From IMG/VR virus record IMGVR_UViG_3300030451_004176, positions 1 to 56,253 of that record: a stretch of 56,253 nucleotides of DNA; one strand, written 5' to 3'. Origin of the DNA: a virus. How positions within the stretch are numbered: the stretch's first letter is position 1; each line of letters begins with the position of its first letter. Position numbers and translations under genes: made by a program. Under the pieces are notes generated by a model that did no database searches, was not told the DNA's origin, and saw only the letters and a program-made list of their open reading frames with translations. This document shows, piece after piece, positions 48,888 to 56,253 of this stretch.

Positions 48888-51133
48888 TATCTTATTAATT
48901 CACTTAAATTTCCTTTATTTGTGTATCTTGCAAAGTTAATGCTTATTTTTGACTCTTTCACCACCGGCTGATACAGATGTTTTTGATTAGCCATTATAGC
49001 TAATCCTGAGCTAATTGTAGCATCAAACTTAGTTCTTTTATTTATATTAAATCGAGCCCAATCTTCAAGAGTTCTTGTAAAGTACATAGAACCAATACAA
49101 TCAGATTCTCGATGTATTCCTTCCAAATCAAAACCTACATATTTTTCAATGTAAGCTTCAATGGCGGCTGCGTGAGCTTGCTTTACATCTTCACTAGTAT
49201 TTGGAATACCGCCTAATTCTTTTTCCGACACGGAGAGTTTTGTATATCTTTTATCTGGTCTATTCATACAATATCCTCTGTAGCCTCTGTTTTTAAAATG
49301 ATACAATAACCTAGGCTTGTTATTTTCTACGAGTATAGGCATACCATAAAAAACGCAAGCCATTAAAACTTCTTCAAAAAATATCTCTGCTGTTTGAGGT
49401 CTAGCTACGTATTCTAAAAAAAATTCATTAGTAGGTGCTTCATCCATATGATACTTCGTCATTCCGTGTAAAGCACCGTTAGATCCACCTCCTCCTACTG
49501 TTCCAGAGATATCATAACTGTCACAACCAAAAGCACCTAAGTGCTCATTACCAGGATAATACCTCCCGTTACGACTTTCTTTTTTATTTCTTAAATTATT
49601 TTTAGGAACCCAACTAACTAAAAATCTACCTTTTGGATCGGGGGACCAAATTACTTTGGTGTCTTTAACTCCGTTCTGCCAATGAAAAGACCCTCTAGTT
49701 AAAAAATGTTCTTTAATTAAAGAATCATTATAATCTATTTGTTGATATATTTTTGTTAGATTGAAAAGAGATTGTTTGCTTTCATCTCTAAATGCGTGGG
49801 ATTCAGTTCTAGGAAACTGACGATAAAATTCATTAAGAGCATCAGCATCGTTTTTTAATGACGCTACTTCATTCTCCCAATAATTAACTGCTCCCATATA
49901 TATATACTCTCCATCGTTTCCAACAACTGGATTGCTAGGCGTTTCTAAAACAGGCATACCATAACGATCTATATATCCTTCGAAATTGTATTCCATAGGA
50001 ATGAATAAAGAATATAACCCACTCTTAGTCTGACCGTTAGCATTTCTTTTGGTAACGTCAGAGTCATAATAAAGTTTTTTAAAATTATCCCCACCTTTGT
50101 CTAATGCATTGGAAGTAGAGCCCATCATACACTTACCTATAATTTTACTTCCTAATCTTAAACACGTTTTGGTTACCCTCCAGTTATTTAGTATGTTATC
50201 TGGCTTATCCCACTTACCACTTTCATCGTGTATAAGGAGCTGTAATTTTTCTCCATCGTATGAGTTGTCTGAAGTGTTTTTCCAGTCTATAGTAGTATCA
50301 AGTCCTTCTAACTCAATATCTTCTGTTTCATACATATTCTTCTTTGTGATCTTACTGGCAGGAACCCTATACGCTAATTCTGTTTTTGGCTTGTCCATAC
50401 CATCTTGTATAGGCTTAAAAAAGAAAGGGTAGTTATTAGAAATAGGAACTACTTTGTCGGTAAATAATTTCTTAGCGTCTCCACCAGTTTTCGACAGTAT
50501 ACCTATCCTGGAATCTTTTGATATTGTACCTGTGTTTACCGCTTCACAAGAACCCATAAACGAAAAACCAGATCGTCTTATCTTTAAATAACACATTCCA
50601 AAACTTCTTTTGTCAGCTTTACAAGCTTCCCAAAAAATATAAAATACACGGTTTGCTTCTCTGTAATTAGGATATCCTACATCTATTTTAGTCCACTGCA
50701 GATAATTGTAATGCGTACCCGTAATGTAAGTAGGATTACCATTATTCATAAACCAATATCCTAAATCTCTTTTGTCAAATTCAGATTCAATATAATCTAC
50801 CCACTTATCTTTAAATTCAGCACTTCTTTCATTCCATTGAAATATAGAGTTTATGCGCTTTAGTTCTTTGTGGTGCTCTTGTCTTTCCCAATATTGTTCT
50901 TGTTGTTTTTTAGATCGAGTATATACTTTCTTAGGTTGTAAAGGTAATCCCACCAAAAGCCCTTGAATATTATATATTTCTCCTAACGTACCATCTTTTG
51001 ATATGACAACAATACCATACTTTTCATTATAGCCATATTCCCATTTTTTTGTTTTGTTTTTATTTACTAAAACATTTTTTGGAATAAGGCCATCTATAAC
51101 CTTATATAAACTATTTAGACCTTCTTTCTGCAA
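48887..51133 (-). CDS. terL: Terminase large subunit
   Basis: This 748-residue packaging motor has an ATPase region with IRRSGFSFMGS (185-195) where the Walker A normally is; there is no GKT/GKS. Walker B is LQLLIHDE (297-304) and a coupling-type MGSTSNALDKGG is at 337-348. The RNase-H-like nuclease has GAFGCDSYD (D538) and ILVENNKP (E603). The non-standard P-loop matches the deviant terminases of Bacteroidetes podophages and crAss-like phages (from memory). It acts with a small subunit at the portal. Confidence 0.85.
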   Translation of the reverse strand: MQKEGLNSLYKVIDGLIPKNVLVNKNKTKKWEYGYNEKYGIVVISKDGTLGEIYNIQGLLVGLPLQPKKVYTRSKKQQEQYWERQEHHKELKRINSIFQWNERSAEFKDKWVDYIESEFDKRDLGYWFMNNGNPTYITGTHYNYLQWTKIDVGYPNYREANRVFYIFWEACKADKRSFGMCYLKIRRSGFSFMGSCEAVNTGTISKDSRIGILSKTGGDAKKLFTDKVVPISNNYPFFFKPIQDGMDKPKTELAYRVPASKITKKNMYETEDIELEGLDTTIDWKNTSDNSYDGEKLQLLIHDESGKWDKPDNILNNWRVTKTCLRLGSKIIGKCMMGSTSNALDKGGDNFKKLYYDSDVTKRNANGQTKSGLYSLFIPMEYNFEGYIDRYGMPVLETPSNPVVGNDGEYIYMGAVNYWENEVASLKNDADALNEFYRQFPRTESHAFRDESKQSLFNLTKIYQQIDYNDSLIKEHFLTRGSFHWQNGVKDTKVIWSPDPKGRFLVSWVPKNNLRNKKESRNGRYYPGNEHLGAFGCDSYDISGTVGGGGSNGALHGMTKYHMDEAPTNEFFLEYVARPQTAEIFFEEVLMACVFYGMPILVENNKPRLLYHFKNRGYRGYCMNRPDKRYTKLSVSEKELGGIPNTSEDVKQAHAAAIEAYIEKYVGFDLEGIHRESDCIGSMYFTRTLEDWARFNINKRTKFDATISSGLAIMANQKHLYQPVVKESKISINFARYTNKGNLSELIR

Positions 51134-51389
51134 AACCTTGATTAGTTGTTTTTACTTCTTTTTTAGCTACCCCGTTTAAATTTTCTTTTTCAGTTTCTAT
51201 CTTGTTTAAAATATCAAAAGCATCTGTTATAGCCAACTTTTTAGTAGCTGCTGCGTTCTTTAATCTATCAGCGGCTAACTCATCTTCAGGGTTAGGCTTT
51301 ATAATATCTTCTTTAGCTACTTTAATAAGTTGCTCTACAGCTTTATATCCTGCTTCAATTATTTTTAATTTTATTTCATTCGATTCCAT
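51111..51389 (-). CDS. Candidate terminase small subunit
   Basis: This 92-residue helical protein begins MESNEIKLKIIEAGYKAVEQ and has ELAADRLKNAAATKKLAI and DAFDILNKIETEKENL. It lies just upstream of terL with a 23-bp overlap, the usual place for terS. The AADxxKNAAAxKxLAIxDAF helix is shared with short proteins at this position in related phages (from memory). The identity is inferred from place and size. Confidence 0.5.
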   Translation of the reverse strand: MESNEIKLKIIEAGYKAVEQLIKVAKEDIIKPNPEDELAADRLKNAAATKKLAITDAFDILNKIETEKENLNGVAKKEVKTTNQGFAERRSK

Positions 51390-51952
51390 TAGAGTTTTAT
51401 TGTTACGTTATTACATCTTACTCTGTAAAGTTTCTCTTCATCTATAGTAAACTCATATTCTGAATTAGGTTTAAAACAAACTTTATCTCCTTGGTCTACT
51501 CCTAGATTTTCAAGTATTTTATTATTAATACACACCTCCCCTGTTAAAGGTTGATAAGTATCATTACTAAATATAATAGATTTTTCTTTTAAAGAAGGTT
51601 TTATAAAACAATACTCTCCGTGAGAAAACCATTTGTTTTTTTGTTTGTAAGCAAAAAATTGACTTTCATCTACTAGAAACTCATTATCTTTTAAAAAACT
51701 TCTTCCGCTTTTTTCTCTGCCTTTCATATCGTAGTATAACTTAAATACATTATGATGAACCAGCAGAGTGTCTCCCTTTTTTATTGGCCCTTTGTAATTT
51801 ATAGGGGTTGAAACTACTTTAGCAAACCTGTTAGAAACAGTATGATCTTCTTTGGTAGAAGAAATAATAAAATCTACATCTCCTATTTTTTTAACATTAT
51901 CATACCTTTTATTGTTTAAAGGGTTTACCACAAAACAAAAAGGTGACTTCAT
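51389..51952 (-). CDS. Tandem Cpn10 (GroES)-like protein
   Basis: This 187-residue protein reads as two GroES-like halves. Half 1 (about 1-110) has FCFVVNPLNNKRY, FAKVVSTPINYKGPIKKGDT, LLVHHNVFKLYYDMKG and EFLVDESQFFAY. Half 2 (about 112-187) has YCFIKPSLKEKSIIF, QPLTGEVCINN, LGVDQGDKVCFKPNSEYEFT and IDEEKLYRVRCNNV. Half 2 follows Cpn10 order: VxxxP, xGxV, GDxV, xEYxx, xxxxILxV. No mobile-loop tripeptide is obvious in either. It may be a co-chaperonin, or a virion protein using the same barrel. Inferred fold. Confidence 0.5.
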   Translation of the reverse strand: MKSPFCFVVNPLNNKRYDNVKKIGDVDFIISSTKEDHTVSNRFAKVVSTPINYKGPIKKGDTLLVHHNVFKLYYDMKGREKSGRSFLKDNEFLVDESQFFAYKQKNKWFSHGEYCFIKPSLKEKSIIFSNDTYQPLTGEVCINNKILENLGVDQGDKVCFKPNSEYEFTIDEEKLYRVRCNNVTIKL

Positions 51953-51953
51953 A

Positions 51954-52178
51954 TTAAAAATCTAAATTATACTCAATAGCTAAAGGTATAGTGGAATTAA
52001 AAGATTTCCACAAAAAAACTTCATCTTCTTTTATGATCCATATTTTTATAGATCCTTCGTTTGTATCGTGTTTTATGTGGTGAATACTATATTTACCACC
52101 TAGAACATTTTGTCCAATTATATAATGCATTGATCCAGACTTATAGTCAGGCCCAACTGATATTTTTCTAATTTCCAT
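51954..52178 (-). CDS. Conserved small phage protein
   Basis: This 74-residue beta-rich protein begins MEIRKISVGPDYKSGSMHYI and has GQNVLGGKYSIHHI and IWIIKEDEVFLWKSF. The SVGPDYK...MHYI.GQ.VL.G.Y.IH pattern recurs next to structural genes in phages of this group (from memory). Function unknown. It precedes the Cpn10-like gene with a 1-bp gap. Confidence 0.65.
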   Translation of the reverse strand: MEIRKISVGPDYKSGSMHYIIGQNVLGGKYSIHHIKHDTNEGSIKIWIIKEDEVFLWKSFNSTIPLAIEYNLDF

Positions 52179-52194
52179 TTCATTAAATTAAATT

Positions 52195-53355
52195 TTACGA
52201 TTTCCAGAAATGCAAACAAATTCTTTTTACCGAATTAGCTTCAGCATCTGTAGGTAGGTCTGTGCTTAAATTTGAAGTAGGAGTAGCATCATATGCTGCT
52301 GTTGACTGTGATAAATTAACATCAGTTAAAGAAACAGTTTTTCCTAAAGGTCTGTAACTATTGGAAGAAACTCTTATAACAATATTTTGTCCATCTGTTA
52401 AATTAAACGGCTCTGAAAATGTTCCGGTATTTATTCCTGCTGTAGCACCGCTAATAGTTACACTACCTAATAAAGCTCCAGAGGCAGCAGTTAAGGTTCC
52501 GCTATAAATAGCTACATTTATATCTACGCCTGCATTTGTTGTAGAAGACCATAAAGAAACTCTATTTACTCCTGTAATATTCGCATCTGAAACAGCTTGT
52601 GTCCAAATAGTCCAATTTCCGTTTTGAGCTGAGTCTCCTGAATATATTTCTAAAGGGGAAAACCCATCATCTTCAGCAGCTGCCGAAACGGCTGCCCATT
52701 TCACACCTCCTGTTTGTGTGCTATCTGCTGTAAGCACGTGATTGTTTGTACCTACAGGCAAAGCTATAGGGTCTGTAACCCCATCACCTACTAATAAAGA
52801 TCCTTTGGCAGTAACGTCTAAAGCAGTAATAGCTGAAGTTCCGCTACCTAATAAAACAAAACCATCTGAAAAACTAGTGGCTCCAGTCCCTCCATTGGCC
52901 ACCGCTAGAGTTCCTGATACATTATCAACACTTATTTGTGCAAAGTTAGCATTGACGCCATTAGAAGTTAAAACATATCCTGTATCAGCAGCAGCAGCAT
53001 TAGTTAAGTTATCTATTGCAGCTTGGCGTGTAGCAGCTCCAGTTCCTCCGTCTGCAATAGCCAGTGTTCCTGTTATAGATGAAGCTCCTAAATCAACAGC
53101 CATCTCTGTGGCTTCAAATACAATTCCACCGTTTAATTTTAAATCAGCACTTATTGTAGATGGAACAGTTCCAAAATTAATATCTATACCATCTCCCGCC
53201 TGTATAGACGCACCTCCACCACCAATGAAGTTAGCTATGGATTGCATTGTTACCGTTTTAGTGCTGTTAGAATCGCTAACGTCTGTTAATACTAAATAGT
53301 CCCCAGCTGCTGGGGTTATAGAGGGGTAGGATGAGGTATCAGATATTTTAGCCAT
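52195..53355 (-). CDS. Tail fibre protein
   Basis: This 386-residue protein begins [20 protein letters not shown] and [20 protein letters not shown], a common N-terminus of phage tail fibres and spikes. A shaft follows with GTL(A/)(I/V)A(D/N)GGTGA(A/T) repeats (three copies near residues 90-165) and a Ser/Thr/Gly-rich stretch. The C-terminal part (about 230-386) is a beta-rich head with no recognised enzyme motif. It is probably a second receptor-binding protein. It lies between holin genes and terminase. Confidence 0.75.
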   Translation of the reverse strand: MAKISDTSSYPSITPAAGDYLVLTDVSDSNSTKTVTMQSIANFIGGGGASIQAGDGIDINFGTVPSTISADLKLNGGIVFEATEMAVDLGASSITGTLAIADGGTGAATRQAAIDNLTNAAAADTGYVLTSNGVNANFAQISVDNVSGTLAVANGGTGATSFSDGFVLLGSGTSAITALDVTAKGSLLVGDGVTDPIALPVGTNNHVLTADSTQTGGVKWAAVSAAAEDDGFSPLEIYSGDSAQNGNWTIWTQAVSDANITGVNRVSLWSSTTNAGVDINVAIYSGTLTAASGALLGSVTISGATAGINTGTFSEPFNLTDGQNIVIRVSSNSYRPLGKTVSLTDVNLSQSTAAYDATPTSNLSTDLPTDAEANSVKRICLHFWKS

Positions 53356-53581
53356 TTTCTTCTTTCTTTTTTACTTCTCCAGTTTTTAAATCAATTACAG
53401 AATCTTTACCATATTTCTCTATTAACTCTCTTTCTATGAGTTGAAACTTTCTTTTTATTTCTTGAATCTCTTCGATTATAGAAAGTTTTTGTAATTCTGC
53501 ATCTCCTAAAGAAACTTTTAAAGTGTTAAAATTCTTATTAAGTTCAGTTATGTTATTAAGTTCTTTTTCTTCTAATTTCAT
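53348..53581 (-). CDS. Small coiled-coil protein
   Basis: This 77-residue protein is a charged coiled coil ([19 protein letters not shown]-like [20 protein letters not shown], then [20 protein letters not shown]) ending [20 protein letters not shown]. The KYG...IDLKTGE ending is typical of a short family in phages (from memory) with unknown function. It overlaps the fibre gene by 8 bp and may help fibre assembly. Confidence 0.6.
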   Translation of the reverse strand: MKLEEKELNNITELNKNFNTLKVSLGDAELQKLSIIEEIQEIKRKFQLIERELIEKYGKDSVIDLKTGEVKKKEENG

Positions 53582-53609
53582 TGTATTAAATTTAAGTTGT
53601 GTATTATTG

Positions 53610-53617
53610 CAAAGATA
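53610..53617 (-). promoter_or_regulatory. Putative -7 element before the fibre operon
   Basis: Minus-strand TATCTTTG (TAnnTTTG) in the 37-bp gap between the holin-like gene stop (53619) and the ATG at 53581. Confidence 0.5.
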
Positions 53618-53618
53618 G

Positions 53619-54068
53619 TTATTTTTTGTCTTTCATAGTGGAACCATAAAAATATCCAGTTATGCTCAAAGCTATGCCTTCTGTGATACCAATTAAATGA
53701 ATCCAAATTTCTTTATTGTGTTCTGGTATTTGTAAAAACACAATAGCATATACTAAAAAACCAAATGCAGACAAGCCTACTAATCCAGTTAAGTTAAACA
53801 TAAAGTCAAACTTTTTAAATTTAGAAACCTCTATCTCTCTTTTCCTAGCTGAGTCTCTGTCTTCTACTTCAAGTTTATATACTTCTACTATTTGAGCGTG
53901 CAGAGCAGCTTTTTCTTCAGGTGTTAAGTCAGGGTCTTGTGAGATGAGGTTTTTGACAATTCCAAGACTGCCATTATCGGGGAGCACGTCTCCAATAACA
54001 TCTAAAATTTTGGGTGCTTTTTCTTTTAAGAATTTACCTACTTTTGTATCTTTTAATTTAGTTTTCAT
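53619..54068 (-). CDS. Holin-like membrane protein
   Basis: This 149-residue protein has a helical, charged N-terminal half (about 1-80: KFLKEKAPKILDVIGDVLPD, then LTPEEKAALHAQIVEVYKLE). Two clear membrane helices follow (about 90-112, NLTGLVGLSAFGFLVYAIVF; 122-143, HLIGITEGIALSITGYFYG). This matches the GTA-type holin family (holin_3TMs) in layout. It lies just after the endolysin-like gene, consistent with making holes for its release. Confidence 0.65.
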   Translation of the reverse strand: MKTKLKDTKVGKFLKEKAPKILDVIGDVLPDNGSLGIVKNLISQDPDLTPEEKAALHAQIVEVYKLEVEDRDSARKREIEVSKFKKFDFMFNLTGLVGLSAFGFLVYAIVFLQIPEHNKEIWIHLIGITEGIALSITGYFYGSTMKDKK

Positions 54069-54250
54069 TTTCCTATAAGACCTTCAATAAAAGTGGCAAG
54101 ACTTGCTCCAAAGATAGCTAGAGAAGTCCAGAATTTTTTCTCTAAGCTTCTGATTCGGTTTTCGTGATCATTCTTTTGCTTACTAATCTCTTCTAGCTTA
54201 GTTGTAATAACAGCTTGTCCCTCCAATAATTGATTTATTTTTTCTTCCAT
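54065..54250 (-). CDS. Small membrane protein, possible lysis accessory
   Basis: This 61-residue protein has an N-terminal coiled coil (EEKINQLLEGQAVITTKLEE) and one C-terminal membrane helix (WTSLAIFGASLATFIEGLIG). It resembles XhlA-type holin accessory proteins in layout (soluble helix then TM). It lies between endolysin and holin genes with overlaps of 4 and 16 bp, so a lysis role is likely but unproven. Confidence 0.6.
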   Translation of the reverse strand: MEEKINQLLEGQAVITTKLEEISKQKNDHENRIRSLEKKFWTSLAIFGASLATFIEGLIGK

Positions 54251-54708
54251 TGTTTGTAACGTGTTCTGTTCTTACTGTCTTTGTAAGCAACAAGTATTTG
54301 GTTTCTTTGTTTTTCGCCTGGATTATATGATATATGAACCCAATCGGGGTTTTCGTCTGTTCCGAACTCCCAAATCATTTGATCAAAATCCAAATTATCT
54401 TTTACAAAGATAAACAAATCTGAGTTATCTGGCTGAGAATGACCGTCTCTGTCCAGATCTATAGCTTGTCCTTTGCTATGTTGAGATGTTTTACTACCTC
54501 CTATAGCCTCATTAAGAGCTTTTGATCGGTATCCAGAAGATATATGAATAGGAACGCCAAAGTAATCTCTAATAGGTTGAAAGATGTTTTCTGCTAGGGC
54601 TTTCATATTCTCAATGTGCTCTGGTGTGGGAGTGTTGTCAATGCCTTTTCGTAAAGCAGTCCAGCTCTTAGTCATTTCTTTTAACGATAGGTTTTTAGAT
54701 AGTTTCAT
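54235..54708 (-). CDS. M15-family peptidase endolysin
   Basis: This 157-residue protein (ATG at 54708, chosen because it overlaps the previous stop as ATGA) has ISSGYRSKALNEAIGGS, SQHSKGQAIDLD (His and Asp zinc ligands) and WVHISY (third ligand His). These are the hallmarks of D,D- or L,D-carboxypeptidases of the M15_3 type. It should cut cell-wall peptides late in infection. No signal peptide is seen, so it needs the holin. It lies next to the holin-like genes. Confidence 0.85.
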   Translation of the reverse strand: MKLSKNLSLKEMTKSWTALRKGIDNTPTPEHIENMKALAENIFQPIRDYFGVPIHISSGYRSKALNEAIGGSKTSQHSKGQAIDLDRDGHSQPDNSDLFIFVKDNLDFDQMIWEFGTDENPDWVHISYNPGEKQRNQILVAYKDSKNRTRYKQWKKK

Positions 54709-54956
54709 TCTGATAGAGGTGTTTCTGGTGAGTTCCAAGCATCAGTAGACATTAAAACTAAGCAATCTGCGTGGTTCATAGTTTCTATTGGGGTTACAGT
54801 TCCATCCTTTATAAAAATAGGTGTTGAGGTGTATTTAATAACAAATTGTGATTCATCAACATTTTTACGAATTGTGTTTTCACTTTTTTCATATACCTGT
54901 GAAAAGTCAATGTTGCTTAAATCTGCTATATTTATTATTGAATATGTTTTTTCCAT
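54705..54956 (-). CDS. Conserved small fibre-associated protein (paralogue of 1647-1895)
   Basis: This 83-residue protein begins MEKTYSIINIADLSNIDFSQ and shares IDFSQ, ENTIRKNVDESQ, IKDGTVTPIETMNHADCLVL and an acidic end with 1647-1895. It lies just after a LamG gene and before the endolysin. Duplicated position next to LamG genes suggests a job with fibres. Unknown function. Confidence 0.65.
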   Translation of the reverse strand: MEKTYSIINIADLSNIDFSQVYEKSENTIRKNVDESQFVIKYTSTPIFIKDGTVTPIETMNHADCLVLMSTDAWNSPETPLSE

Positions 54957-54965
54957 TTTTATATT

Positions 54966-55724
54966 TTAAGTCGGTACATCTTCTACAATATCGCTTGATG
55001 ATGCGTTTATCATTGTTAAATTATATCCGCTTGTTCCGTGATCGATTAATGTAGGATATGTATCACCATCTCCCATACGATACCAAGTTGTAGGTGCGGT
55101 TAAACCGTTACTATTTAAATCGTTTGGCACCCCTGAATTATATATAGTTGAAGCATCATCCCTTAAATCAACACCAGACCATAAAGCAACTTCATCTAAA
55201 TTACCCTGAAAAGATTTATTTGCTTGTGTAGTACCACCAACTGTCAAAGTAGCTGGATGTGATGGAAAACTTGAGTTACCTATAGCTGAACTTAATGTTA
55301 CTTCGCTACCATCAACAAACAATTTTGTTTTATTTTCATTTGGTGATAAACTTAAATCTACACAAAATAAAATATGATGCCATAAACCGTCTTGCCTAAA
55401 ATTGCCTATGTCTACAAATACCTTTTTTCCAGATGTACCTTGTGCCAAAGTAAATATAAATTTTACTTGGCTTCCCATAGTTAATTCTATTTCAAATGTT
55501 TTTCTGCTATATGGTGGTCCAACTTTTACTACAGTATCGTGTTGGTTGCTATTATTTCCGTTGCATTTAAACCAAAAAGAAAAAGAACCTTTTGTTTCCC
55601 CATCAAATTCAGAATAATTCACTGATGTTTCCGTCCTTGAATCAATCCCATCAAAAAGAATTGATTTAGTGTTTGTAAAGGAGGGACCTGCTACATTTAA
55701 TAAGCTATGATAATGTCTACTCAT
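54966..55724 (-). CDS. LamG-domain tail fibre/adhesin
   Basis: This 252-residue protein has the MSRHYHSLLNV anchor of 270-1217 and then a LamG module (about residues 20-200): SILFDGIDSRTE, GSFSFWFKCNG, WHHILFCVDLS, KLFVDGSEVTL, GNLDEVALWSGVDL. It ends with WYRMGDGDTYP and a short tail. It is a probable glycan-binding adhesin on the virion. It overlaps the gene at 55724 by 1 bp (TAATG). Confidence 0.75.
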   Translation of the reverse strand: MSRHYHSLLNVAGPSFTNTKSILFDGIDSRTETSVNYSEFDGETKGSFSFWFKCNGNNSNQHDTVVKVGPPYSRKTFEIELTMGSQVKFIFTLAQGTSGKKVFVDIGNFRQDGLWHHILFCVDLSLSPNENKTKLFVDGSEVTLSSAIGNSSFPSHPATLTVGGTTQANKSFQGNLDEVALWSGVDLRDDASTIYNSGVPNDLNSNGLTAPTTWYRMGDGDTYPTLIDHGTSGYNLTMINASSSDIVEDVPT

Positions 55725-56253
55725 TACGGTGTATCTTCTACTCTTGCAGTTTCACTCATATTAATACTCCAACTATTGTTATCACTCCATTTAGTGCTTC
55801 CTTCTAAATTTGTAGGCACATCCATATTAGTGCCTGTTCCATTTGCTTCACTTCTTGGTGCATCTCCTACTAAACCATCAATTCCTATGTTCTGTCCTGT
55901 TCCATCATTTGAGCCACCTGTAGACATATCTCTTACAGTCCATTGGCTACCATTCCAAAAGCTATTACTTCCTAAAGGATACCAAGCTACAGGTTGAGGT
56001 GTGAAACTTGTAAGGTCTTGAGGTACACCATTTGAATATAGTTTTAGAACTTCTGTAGATGTTAACTCTTCATTGAATACAGATATATTTGACATCTTAC
56101 CATTTAAGTGTCTATTACCAAAACTTCTACCAATTTTAAAGGGTGCTGCCGTGTTTGTCATAGCTACATAAGTACCATTTACAAAGGTTGAAGTAGTCAT
56201 TTCATCTCCATTTAAATATATTTTTAAACCGCTTACACTTGCACTACCATCAT
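55724..56253 (-). CDS. LamG-domain tail fibre/adhesin, C-terminal part (runs off the window)
   Basis: The frame stays open beyond the ATG at 56200 to the window end (DGSASVSGLKIYLNGDEM precedes it), so this ATG is not the true start. The visible part has the second half of a LamG module (IYLNG, GKMSNISVFNEEL) and a C-terminus that matches 1924-5610 (WYPLGSN, VRDMST, LVGDAP.SEA.GTGTN). It is probably the C-terminal end of the partial gene at 1-266, separated by an assembly gap. Confidence 0.65.
   Translation of the reverse strand, partial: DGSASVSGLKIYLNGDEMTTSTFVNGTYVAMTNTAAPFKIGRSFGNRHLNGKMSNISVFNEELTSTEVLKLYSNGVPQDLTSFTPQPVAWYPLGSNSFWNGSQWTVRDMSTGGSNDGTGQNIGIDGLVGDAPRSEANGTGTNMDVPTNLEGSTKWSDNNSWSINMSETARVEDTP

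Noticed and set aside
48931-48938. TAACTTTG on the minus strand 44 nt before the portal gene
   Set aside because: It codes for conserved residues at the end of terminase and lacks a TTG; possible but not supported enough to list.
1-56253. Simple circular join of the two ends
   Set aside because: Reading frames disagree by one base and part of the LamG fold would be missing.
1-56253. CRISPR arrays, tRNAs, integrase and insertion sequences
   Set aside because: No repeat-spacer pattern, tRNA-like T-arm, recombinase or transposase motif was noticed; a computed scan could change this.

Overview
The window looks like an almost complete genome of a tailed, podovirus-like phage that infects a Bacteroidetes host, probably a marine flavobacterium. 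The evidence is as follows. The base composition is AT-rich. Upstream regions carry the Bacteroidetes-type promoter (TTG, about 19-21 nt, then TAnnTTTG). Genes start after A-rich leaders such as AAACAATTATG with no Shine-Dalgarno sequence. The primase carries a BT4734/VirE-N-like domain. The virion genes (terminase, portal, scaffold-like, capsid, tail-connector, gp10-like stabilisation and a T7-like internal-protein trio) lack a tape measure and a sheath. No integrase, RNA polymerase, tRNA or CRISPR array was seen. From memory, several virion genes recall crAss-like and Cellulophaga podophage proteins. That is a resemblance and was not tested by search.

Layout. A non-coding control region of about 0.95 kb (11620-12570) separates two divergent arms. 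The rightward (+) arm, 12571-25362, holds membrane micropeptides, a gp88-like protein, many small acidic or unknown proteins, a recombination module (ERF annealing protein and PD-(D/E)XK exonuclease), a primase-helicase, a second helicase, three further putative nucleases, and two small proteins resembling only the DNA-binding domain of DnaA. The leftward (-) arm starts with groEL-groES at 11.6 kb. It runs through a cluster of tiny genes (6771-9287) and the first LamG fibre genes to position 1. It then resumes at the other end of the window: LamG fibres, an M15 endolysin, holin-like genes, a fibre, a double-Cpn10-like protein, terminase, portal, capsid, tail and ejection proteins, ending at 25359. 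The two arms meet tail to tail at 25359-25362. One gene, the winged-helix-like 9323-9796 (+), runs against the leftward arm.

The window begins inside the N-terminal half of one LamG gene and ends inside the C-terminal part of a gene of the same design. The frames do not match if the ends are joined directly, and about 40 codons of the LamG fold are absent. The genome is therefore probably circular or circularly permuted, and the assembly probably broke in a repeated fibre gene.

How the parts fit together: host RNA polymerase probably reads both arms. The + arm supplies replication and recombination. The - arm supplies a phage chaperonin pair, capsid and tail, lysis, and a set of LamG adhesins. 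Most notable are a pair of related ~110-bp elements in inverted orientation, upstream of groEL and of the primase, with identical 82-nt internal spacing; a compact three-way-junction RNA ending in a U-run (13502-13576); a tandem Cpn10-like protein beside the terminase; and the LamG fibre array with two shared N-terminal anchor types.
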